Shown here: piece by piece, positions 14,816 through 22,700 of the stretch
Layout of the letters: every line of letters begins with the position of its first letter
Position numbering within the stretch: the first letter of the stretch is position 1
Source: Nostoc desertorum CM1-VF14
GTDB lineage: Bacteria; Cyanobacteriota; Cyanobacteriia; Cyanobacteriales; Nostocaceae
Assembly: GCA_019359245.1 (NCBI GenBank)
Contig: JAHHHR010000068.1
Span: 1 to 38,713, forward strand
Length of the DNA: 38,713 nucleotides
Direction of reading: 5' to 3'
The notes under the pieces: model-generated
Told to the model about the DNA's origin: nothing
The model's database searches: none
The model's input: the letters and a program-made list of their open reading frames with translations, nothing else
Translations under genes and position numbers: made by a program

Positions 14816-15644
14816 CTTTAAGAAAGTCCAGCAGCAAAGGATTGACTTGATCTGCATGAGTCCAGTTTATAGCGTGCGGTCCGCCAGGTATTACCACAAG
14901 GCGACTGTCTTTAATTAGCTTCGGTAGTCTCGCTGCGGTAGACTCAAATGGAAGGATGCGATCGCCATCTCCATGAATGATCAGGGTTGGCACATCAATG
15001 TGTGGCAGATCGTCACGGAAATCGGTTAACCACGATGGTACACAGTCCAGAGTCCCCTTAGCAGAAGCTCCTGCTGCAACATTCCAACTCATTTGGATGG
15101 CTTCGTTGCTGATACGATCGCCCAGAAGCACATCCACGTTGTAAAAGTCTTTAAAAAATGCGGACAGATATGCTGGACGATCTTCTACGATACTCTTCAT
15201 AATCCCATCGAAGACGCTGCGATCGACCCCTTCGGGATTGTCGTTTGTCTTCAGCAGGAAGGGTGGTACTGGAGCCATTAACACGGCTTTACTGACGCGT
15301 TCCGAACCGTACTTGCCAAGATAGCGCGTCACTTCGCCAGTCCCCATTGAGAAACCGACCAGCACAACATCGCGCAGGTCAAGTTTTGCGATCAGCGTGT
15401 TAAGATCCTCCGCAAAGGTATCGTAGTCATAGCCAAACGACGGCTGGCTGGAATTGCCGAAGCCTCTGCGATCGTAAGTGATGACCCGATAGCCCTTGTC
15501 CAGCAAAACTCCCACCTGTTTTTCCCAGGAATGACCGCTTAGAGGAAACCCGTGAATTAGCACAATTGGCTGACCTGCTCCGAAATCTTCGTAATAAATA
15601 TCGATGTTTCCAGAGTTTTCTTTACCGACAGTAACGTAAGGCAT
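14808..15644 (-). CDS. Alpha/beta hydrolase, non-heme chloroperoxidase/arylesterase type
   Basis: The 278-residue protein is complete for this family (270-280). It shows LIHGFPLSGHSWEKQ as oxyanion loop, ITYDRRGFGNSSQP, the nucleophile S99 in GFSMGTGE, the acid in IHGDGDRILPF and the histidine in IPGGPHAINWTHADQVN. The YDRRGFG and GGPHAINWTHA motifs are typical of cofactor-free haloperoxidases and aryl esterases. These hydrolyse esters, and perhydrolyse acids in vitro. AAAGGAGACTCTAATG gives a clear start. The gene ends DFLKGN, normal for the family, even though a cupin remnant starts right at its stop codon. Confidence 0.92.
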   Translation of the reverse strand: MPYVTVGKENSGNIDIYYEDFGAGQPIVLIHGFPLSGHSWEKQVGVLLDKGYRVITYDRRGFGNSSQPSFGYDYDTFAEDLNTLIAKLDLRDVVLVGFSMGTGEVTRYLGKYGSERVSKAVLMAPVPPFLLKTNDNPEGVDRSVFDGIMKSIVEDRPAYLSAFFKDFYNVDVLLGDRISNEAIQMSWNVAAGASAKGTLDCVPSWLTDFRDDLPHIDVPTLIIHGDGDRILPFESTAARLPKLIKDSRLVVIPGGPHAINWTHADQVNPLLLDFLKGN

Positions 15645-15788
15645 TAGAGTCTCCTTTTTTGTGAATTAATTTGTTATCTTATGCGGAAAGTAAAGTTTTA
15701 GGCGGACTTAGAATTTCGTTATCATGTTGTGCATATGAAAGTTTCGTGGTGTATGTTTTATTTTCAGATGGGTTGCACAGTATAGTTT

Positions 15789-16136
15789 TTATGCAGAAGG
15801 ACGGCAGGTCATGACCCCTTCCCTCTGAGCGTTGGCATTGGTATCACCCCCCATCGCTCGAACCGTGATTATGGGTTCATAGGTAGGGTAACAACGCACC
15901 AAGACAGTATCTTCGGATCGGGTCACGTACAGCACATAAACAGGTCTTCCTCCCAATACAGCACGCACAAGGCTGGGGGGTGTGGGGGCAGTTGCAACAA
16001 GTCTTGACTGATTCAGAGCTTGTATATCTGGCGTTTCAGATAGAACAGGCTTTGCTTGAAAAGATTGCAAACCGATCAGAACTAATGCTGTAAGAATAAC
16101 CAGTGCAACAGACAATTTAACGGATAGTTTGAACAT
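15789..16136 (-). CDS. Small exported protein of unknown function
   Basis: The 115-residue protein begins MFKLSVKLSVALVILTALVL with a signal peptide or anchor ending near SFQAKPVLSE. The mature part has about 80 residues, is predicted to be mainly beta (LGGRPVYVLYVTRSEDTVLV, then PIITVRAMG) and contains two cysteines (VRCYPTY and MTCRPS) that could form a disulfide in the periplasm. I do not recognise the family. It lies between a hydrolase gene and a GMC oxidoreductase remnant on the same strand. The good signal peptide and paired cysteines make a real gene likely. Confidence 0.65.
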   Translation of the reverse strand: MFKLSVKLSVALVILTALVLIGLQSFQAKPVLSETPDIQALNQSRLVATAPTPPSLVRAVLGGRPVYVLYVTRSEDTVLVRCYPTYEPIITVRAMGGDTNANAQREGVMTCRPSA

Positions 16137-16275
16137 GATTTAGTAGTTTTAGTTTGGCTTTGCCAAATAGGGAAAATGGATTCGCAATCTGTTGGGCTTT
16201 GCAACTTGCTGTCCCTGAGCCGATATACAGTATCCATGCTGTCAGAAGCCTTTCCCTTGTCTATGCAGGAGCGAG

Positions 16276-16552
16276 TTAGTTTGCGCTCGCTGAAGGTACT
16301 TGCTGTGAAAGGCAACCTACGGCTTTAATTAAATCAGCTGCTTTTTCGCCAATCATGATGGTGGGCGCGTTTGTATTTCCTGTGGTGATTGTTGGCATGA
16401 TGGAGGCATCGACTACACCCAACCCCTCAATTCCATGTACGGGTACCCGCTTCGAGCAATAACACAGTTGTTTCACTGTCTTCGGTTAGACGGTTGGCGA
16501 CAACGCATCCTGCCGAACCGGCACCAATCACAATGTAGTCATAGTGAGTCAT
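16276..16552 (-). pseudogene. GMC oxidoreductase gene with its middle deleted
   Basis: From the ATG at 16552 the frame gives MTHYDYIVIGAGSAGCVVAN and RLTEDSETTVLLLEAG, the FAD-binding start of a glucose-methanol-choline oxidoreductase. It runs out of frame after GTR and stops. The next bases in another frame encode VPVHGIEGLGVVDASIMPTI, then TTGNTNAPTIMIGEKAADLI, the C-terminal end of the same family, stopping at 16276. Only about 90 of the usual 500-550 residues remain. The join lies near 16440-16450 in GGTACCCGTACATGG, which can be read in both frames. The deletion also shifted the frame, so no functional protein is possible. Confidence 0.9.
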
Positions 16553-16587
16553 AAAATTCTCTTTCTCTGTTGCCTGGAATGGATTTG

Positions 16588-17037
16588 CTATGTTCTCGTA
16601 GCAGCGGAGGGTAGGGTTCCAGGCGGACCAAGGGTTTCATCGCCCATCTCGGCAGAAATGCGCGCAAGCAGGGCCATATCAAGTGTTTCTGTCTCATCCC
16701 GCATTCCCATTTCTGTAATCAGCCGAGCAGGTCCGCTTGGTGCGTTAATAACTAACCCGTGTGCTGGCTGATCGCTGTACACAGCGACCATGTGTGGTGT
16801 GCCAATAGGAATCAGGATGTTGTCACCAGCACTCAGCACGACCTTGTTCTCACCAGCAAAGACCGTGAACTCTCCGGACAGCACGTATAGTTGTTGGGAA
16901 TAACACGTGTGGCGATGAAGGGGTGTCTGTGAGCCAGGAAGGGAGTATTCTTCGATCAGATCGTACTGACCTGCGGTAGTTGTGTGATCAGCAATGATGG
17001 TGAGACGAGAACCAAACAACCAAAGTGATTGTGACAT
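16588..17037 (-). CDS. Cupin-domain protein with altered metal site
   Basis: The ATG at 17037 follows GGAG at an 8-base spacing and gives 149 residues (MSQSLWLFGSRLTIIADHTT); the longer frame from 17109 has no such site. The single cupin barrel shows motif 1 as GSQTPLHRHTCYSQQLYVLSG and motif 2 as GDNILIPIGTPHMVAVY. The two histidines are present, but the usual glutamate of motif 1 is glutamine, so metal binding may be weaker or different. The family binds small ligands and includes dioxygenases; no specific function can be given. It lies between the GMC remnant and a frameshifted hydrolase on the same strand. Confidence 0.85.
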   Translation of the reverse strand: MSQSLWLFGSRLTIIADHTTTAGQYDLIEEYSLPGSQTPLHRHTCYSQQLYVLSGEFTVFAGENKVVLSAGDNILIPIGTPHMVAVYSDQPAHGLVINAPSGPARLITEMGMRDETETLDMALLARISAEMGDETLGPPGTLPSAATRT

Positions 17038-17148
17038 GAGATTGCTCCTTTCTCTTTTTGGATAGGTATAAAGTCGATGTTTAATTGCTGTACTAATCAG
17101 AGTGATCAATTGCTCCGCGCCATCGCCTGCTTTGTAGGTTGAGTTCTA

Positions 17149-18054
17149 TCATCCCTGCTTCAAATACTTCTCGAACCAGTTCAACGCAGTTGTACTGGCA
17201 ATCTCGAAGCCCTCACCTTGAAAACCGTCAAAGTGTCCGCCCTTCAAGATTGTCAGAGACTTAGGCTCCATCGCACGCCTATGGACATCGGCGGTCATGT
17301 TGGCTAGGTGAAAGAAAGTCCTTCTTACCCGTAATCAGGCATAACGGGTAGGAAAGATTGCTTCGAGGTGAGGAATCGGCTCGTAATAGAGGCAGTGTTC
17401 AATCGATTCAAAGGAGATTCGATTCTCCCATCTTCCTTCGCTCGCGCTTTTGTTCGATTCAACCCAAGTGAATGCGTCAGGTGTTGCAAGGAAACTGAGT
17501 TCACCAGGCAAAGCAACCAAAGGGAGGTAACTTACTTCTCCAGTTTGATACCGTTTTATCCGGTCTTGTAAAACCATCTTTGTAAGTTCTTCTAGTTGAA
17601 GTGGAGAGGCCACACGGCGGGAGATGAGAAACGCATTCACCGCAGGCATCTGTGCTACGATCGCTTTCACACGCAGATCGAATGCAGCCAGATGCAGCGC
17701 GTGACCGCCGCTATAAGAAAAACCCCACAGACCTATGCGCTCAGGGTCAACTTCGCTTTGTAGTTGAGTCCAAGTGATAGCATTACGAAAGTCTTCATGC
17801 TGCTCTGTTGGAAGCATTTGCCCACGCGGTTCTCCCTCACTAGCACCAAGGTAGCGATAATCGAACAGCGAAACGACAAACCCAGCTTGAGCGAATTTCT
17901 CGGCAAACTGCGGCAATCCCATTTCTTTGGTCAAGCCAATTCCATGAGCCATGACAATGGCCGGACAGCGCTCGCCAGATGCGACTTGATCCGGAGTGTA
18001 AAAGGTGACGGAACACTTTAGACCCTTACTTTCAAAACTGGTTCTTCTTTGCAT
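17149..18054 (-). pseudogene. Alpha/beta hydrolase gene with two nearby frameshifts
   Basis: The first 239 residues (18054 to 17335) are an alpha/beta hydrolase of the dienelactone/XynA-like type: IVMAHGIGLTKEMGLPQFAE, SLFDYRYLGASEGEPRGQ, and the nucleophile in WGFSYSGGHAL. The frame then ends at RYA. The missing part is present downstream. In a second frame PLCLITGKKDFLSPSQHD supplies the strand with the acid. Back in the first frame HRRAMEPKSLTILKGGHFDG, then FEIASTTALNWFEKYL supplies the catalytic histidine and the normal end at 17149. One base lost near the ACCCG at about 17345 and one gained near GACCGCCGATG at about 17297 would explain it. Either the gene is newly dead, or there are sequencing errors. 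Confidence 0.85.
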
Positions 18055-18090
18055 AACTGCTCACCCTCTCTTTTTTAAAGGCCAGGAACA

Positions 18091-18627
18091 TTAATGCCTT
18101 GCAGTGACAATAGCTGCCATCAACTGCTCAATGTTCCAGCGACTGGTATATCGAATTCCATTAATAAATAAAGCTGGGGCAGCCGTTACTCCACTGTGTA
18201 ATCCACTTTCTATATCTTGATTAATGCGAGCTATATGTATTTGACTGGATATATCTTGCAGAAATTGGGGAATATCGAGTCCTAGATTATTGGCATACTC
18301 CACAAGATCGCCGTTTCCTAATGCTTGTTGATAGGTGAACAAAATGTCGTGCATCTGCCAAAACTGACCTTGGGTGCCTGCCGCTTGGGCTGCTTCAGAT
18401 GCACGTTGAGCATAAGGATGTATTTGCGGCTGTGGAAAGTGGCGAAATACAAAACATAAGTCATTGTCCTGTTGCTGGATTGCCTTAATTAATTGGTGAG
18501 TTTCGCCACAAGTGGAACACTGGTAGTCACCATATTGGACGAGTACCACTGAAGAACTTACCAATCCCTGAATATGATCTTGTTCTAAAATCGGCGCAAG
18601 TAACCGATTATAATCACCAAGACTCAT
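18091..18627 (-). CDS. DsbA-like thioredoxin-fold protein
   Basis: From the ATG at 18627, preceded by GAGG at 7 bases, the protein has 178 residues. It begins MSLGDYNRLLAPI and shows the DsbA-like thioredoxin fold of the NhaA-C/thioredoxin_4 type: VVLVQYGDYQCSTCGETHQ with the active pair C37-C40, FVFRHFPQPQIHPYAQRASEA as the helical insert, and TAAPALFING with the cis-proline loop. It has no signal peptide, so it probably works in the cytosol as a disulfide reductase or isomerase. It is the first gene of the redox island after the regulator pair. Two 16-bp repeats lie 166-205 bases upstream. Confidence 0.88.
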   Translation of the reverse strand: MSLGDYNRLLAPILEQDHIQGLVSSSVVLVQYGDYQCSTCGETHQLIKAIQQQDNDLCFVFRHFPQPQIHPYAQRASEAAQAAGTQGQFWQMHDILFTYQQALGNGDLVEYANNLGLDIPQFLQDISSQIHIARINQDIESGLHSGVTAAPALFINGIRYTSRWNIEQLMAAIVTARH

Positions 18628-18792
18628 GAAAGCACCTCTAAGCAAAGGAGTGCAACAGATTCAGACAGATGATTGCTATGAATGAGACTTTTTTACAATT
18701 GGATAAACCGATGTCGCTCTGTTATCTGTTGCATACACTCAATTTAGAGGGTTGACTCGATTTTGTCGCTGAGAAAAACTTCAGTTGATCAT

Positions 18793-18832
18793 CTGACAAA
18801 TTTGACAGCTAATAAACTGACAAATTTGACAG
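18793..18832. promoter_or_regulatory. Two direct copies of a 16-bp near-palindrome (candidate operator)
   Basis: CTGACAAATTTGACAG occurs at 18793-18808 and again at 18817-18832, a 24-base period. Each copy is a near-perfect palindrome (CTG-CAAATTTG-CAG with one mismatched pair). It lies between the response regulator gene, whose 3' end is at 19081, and the dsbA-like gene, which it precedes. Tandem dyads like this often bind dimeric regulators. Confidence 0.5.
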
Positions 18833-18840
18833 GTATGACC

Positions 18841-19070
18841 TTTTTTTAATTAAAAATCAAAAGTTAAAAATTAAAAATAATAATAATTTTTAATTAATCC
18901 TTCACGTCAAAGCCCCCACCCTGACGCTCTCTACGAGACGCTGCGCGAACGCGGACTCGCTCTAAGCGTAGCTATGCCGCAGGCTTTACGCTACGCTATC
19001 GGGAATTAAAAATGCAAAATTAAGATTTGTTTATTCAATTTTTAATTAATAATTTTTAATTGGAGCAAAG
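18841..19070. repeat. AT-rich repeat tracts enclosing a dispersed Nostoc-type repeat (copy 2)
   Basis: Bases 18922-18996 are the inverse copy of the repeat at 5148-5218, with CTCTACGAGACGCTGCGCGA and AGCTATGCCGCAGGC. On both sides lie runs of the type TTAAAAATTAAAAATAATAA and TTTTTAATTAATAATTTTT, common between genes in Nostoc. Together with the operator-like site this fills the 435-base gap between the regulator and dsbA-like genes. No gene is present. Confidence 0.75.
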
Positions 19071-19080
19071 CGACTTGACG

Positions 19081-19710
19081 CTACAAGTTAACAATGCCAC
19101 GCTTTAATGCAACAATCACAGCCTGAGTGCGATCCTCCACACCCAGCTTACTTAAAATATGATTGATATGAAAATTGACAGTGCGTTCAGTAATATATAG
19201 AGCTTTGCTAATGCCTTGAGTACTCTTGCCCGTTGTAATGAGTTGAAGCACCTCCAACTCGCGATCGCTTAATTCTGGACTCGCTATGCGCTCTAAAAGT
19301 TTGGCACCGACGCGGGGAGGAATATGCTTCTTTCCTTTGTGAACGGCGCGAATCGCCGACAGCAATTCTTCTGGCTCGGCATCCTTGAGTAAATACCCTT
19401 TAGCCCCTGCCCGCAATCCCTGATAAATGTCTTCATCGCCCTCGTAAGTTGTCAATACAATAATCCGGGCAGCAGGAAATTCAGTACAGATAGCAGTAAT
19501 CGCAGCAACTCCATCCATTTGGGGCATTCGCAAGTCCATTAAAGTTGCATCTGGCTGTTCTTGACGAAAGACAGCAAGTGCCTCCTGTCCATTGCCAGCT
19601 TGTCCAACAACTTGGATATCTGGCGCTTCTTCCAGCATTGCAACCAAACCCTGACGTACAACGGGGTGATCATCCACAACCAGAACACGAATGGCATTAA
19701 GTTGGCTCAT
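19081..19710 (-). CDS. NarL/LuxR-family response regulator
   Basis: The 209-residue protein has a receiver domain (residues 7-125) with acidic D13 and D14, the phosphorylated D59 in LMDLRMPQMDG, T87 in VLTTYEG and K109 in YLLKDAEP. A LuxR-type helix-turn-helix (about 145-209) follows: LSDRELEVLQLITTGKSTQG, then ALYITERTVNFHINHILSKL. Phosphorylation should promote dimer formation and DNA binding. Its ATG overlaps the stop of the kinase gene upstream in ATGA (19707-19710), so the two are translationally coupled and are almost certainly partners. The kinase has the HisKA_3 domain that normally pairs with this type of regulator. Target genes are not shown by the sequence. Confidence 0.96.
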   Translation of the reverse strand: MSQLNAIRVLVVDDHPVVRQGLVAMLEEAPDIQVVGQAGNGQEALAVFRQEQPDATLMDLRMPQMDGVAAITAICTEFPAARIIVLTTYEGDEDIYQGLRAGAKGYLLKDAEPEELLSAIRAVHKGKKHIPPRVGAKLLERIASPELSDRELEVLQLITTGKSTQGISKALYITERTVNFHINHILSKLGVEDRTQAVIVALKRGIVNL

Positions 19711-22700
19711 GATAGCTTTTTCTGATTCACAGACACTGCGATTTCTGTCCCTTGCCCAGGAACACTGTGGATCTGGATCTGTGCCCCAATGAGTTCGGCA
19801 CGTTCTGCCATCCCTAATAAACCAAAGCCATTGTGACTAGAATCTCGATCAAGTGCAAATCCCTGTCCATCGTCCTTAATTCGTAATATGCACTGCGTGG
19901 ACTGATAGATTAGTTCAACACGAATTTCAGTTGCTTCTGCATACTTAAGTGCATTCGTCAATGCTTCCTGTCCAATCCTCAGCAGATTATTCTCCACCTC
20001 AGAGGGTAGCGGATAGGGAATGCCAATGGCTTCATACATAATTTTTATACCAATGGATGATTCTAGCTGACTTGTCAGATGTTTGAAAGCATTGAGTAAA
20101 TCACTATTTTCTAACAAGTAGGGTCGGCGTAGTGCCTCTACAGAGCGGCGTGCTTCTGAGAGTCCAGTTTGGGCTAAATTCTGGACTTGAGCTAGGTGAG
20201 CCTGAGCTTTTTGAGGGTCTACTGTTATCTTGTTCGCAGCAGTTCTAGCGTGAATGATAACACCCGTGAATGACTGCGCCAGTGTATCGTGAATTTCTCG
20301 CGCCATGCGGTTGCGTTCTTCCAGAATTGAGGCTTCTTCGGCGCGTTTGCGGTCGCTAATATCGAGAATCACACCTAACATTAGCACAGGCTGTCTGGCT
20401 GCGTTATAAATGCCTCGACCTCTGCCAACTAACCAGTGAATATTACCATTCGGGTAGATGACTCGATATTCCGCTTCAAAATCGGTATGAGTTACTAGCG
20501 CTACTGTTACAGCTTGCTCGACCCGATAAATATCTTCTGGGTGAACGCGATCACGCCATGCCTGATAGCTACTCTCAACTTCGCCGGGCGCTAACCCCAG
20601 CAATCGAGCGTGGTTATCGTTCCAATGTGTTGTATTCTCAACGATATTCCAGTTCCAACTGCCAATATGGGTGAAATCCATCGTCAGCCTGCGTTGCTCT
20701 TCACTCTGGCGCAGGGCGTTTTCAATTCGCTGACGCTCTTGAATCTCCTGAGAAAGGAGCAAAGTCCTTTCAATTACTTGTTTTTCCAATGTTTGGTGGT
20801 AATTGACTAGCAGTTTCTCTGCTTGTTTACGCTGGGTAATATCTTGAAAGGCTGCGATCGCATAAGCTACATTACCCTGTTCATCAAAGACTGGAGTTCC
20901 CCAAACCTCAACTGGAACTATTGCATTATTTTGGTGAATTTCCAGATCGTCAACTGTGGTGCATTCACCACTCAATGCCCGAATAACTGGTAGTTTCTCA
21001 GTTGGATAGTTTTGATCTGTTCCCGCCAGATAAAATTGATAAATCTCTGGGATTTGCTCCGGTGCCACAGAAGGATCAATCCCTTTACCCATTAGCTGGA
21101 TTCCCCGTTGGTTGACGTAGTAAACACGACCAGCCGCATCCAATACTCCAATTCCTACCGGAACAGCTTCTAGAAATTGTTTCATTCTACTTTCGCCTTC
21201 GCGTAGCTTAGAGTAGAGTTTGGCATTTTCAATTGCAATGGCTGCCTGGGTTGATAACAGATTCAAAACTTGCGTTCGCTCTGGTGTAAATGCTCCAGCC
21301 GCTAATTTGTTTTCTAGATACAATATGCCTACTAGCTTACCTTGATTCAGCAGAGGCAAACATAAGATTGATTGAATTTGATTGTGTTGAATATATGACT
21401 CATAAATAAAATTACCTTCACGAGTAGCATCATTTAAAATGACACATTCATGAGTACGAATCACATAATTAATAATTGATTCAGGTAGATGATTTCCAGT
21501 TGGGATAGATTGCAGTAATTGTGTAGCATAGATATTATCACCCTCCATGAGTTCACCAGACGCTTCAATCACCCATTTTCCTGAGTTTTCTAAAATTAGA
21601 AAACCTGTTTGTGCGCCAGCATTTTCGATTAATATCTTCATCAACAAACGGAGTAACTGATCCAGTTCAATTTCACTTGAAATCGCAAGGGATGCTTTCA
21701 TCACCGCTGCTAAGTCTAAAGTGGTGTCTGAGCTATTAGAAGTAGTTCCTGAAGTTTTACGGGTTGCCGAAGCCACGTCCACTCCTTGAAGAAATAGCTG
21801 TGGATAGCGTGTTTCTAAATCTCTTGCTTTCGCAGTTGCTCCCCAGCGTTCATAACAGTAACGGGCTTCCTTCATGTAGAGTTGGGCAAACTTTTCCAGA
21901 CCTCGCGCTAGATAATGCTTGGCAGCTAATTCATAGGCTAACGCCTCTTCCTGGATATATTCGTTTTCTCTGGCTCCTTGAATCGCTTGTTCGTAAAATT
22001 CTTCTGCTTCAGACAACTGACCTAAAGCTCGCGCTTTCTCTGCCTCGACTAAGTGATATTTATGCAAATAATTTATAGGCGCGTAATCTGCCCACTGCTT
22101 CATTTTTTCCTGGCTAATCGCAATTTTTTCCAGGATTGCCTTTTGTACTTGAGCGTTGCTTTCAGAGTATATTGCAAGTCTTGCCAGCGCATCATAGAGG
22201 TAGTACAAAGGAACAAAGGCTGACGCTGCTACTTGGAGCAAATAACGTTCCGCTAGGGCTGAGTTTTCAACTGCTTGAGCATACTTATAAAATAGATAGC
22301 ATAGGAAGAACTTGTTGAAATATACTATAAAGATTGTGTGTCCATCATTTGCTGTTTCGTATTGTAACAGTCTATTCTCCTCATTGTAGAATTCGCCAAT
22401 TAGATAGGTTGGACTAGTTAAGCATCCCATCAAAATTAAGATCGACTGCTGAAGTATTTGAGTCCAGGTGAGTGCTGCTTTCTGCTTGATTTGATGGATT
22501 ACTTTAGTATATGTTGTTATCTCGCGTTCAACCTCCATAAGTTCCTTCCCGGAGATAAAGGATTGGAAGCAGTAACCGTGAACACAATAGGCAGCAAACT
22601 CCAAATCCCCCGTTTCCAGTCCACTTTGATAGCCTTCTATTAATGGCTTTAATAGTTCTCTAGTATGTTCTTTCCAGTGGATGATGAAGATAGTTACAAT

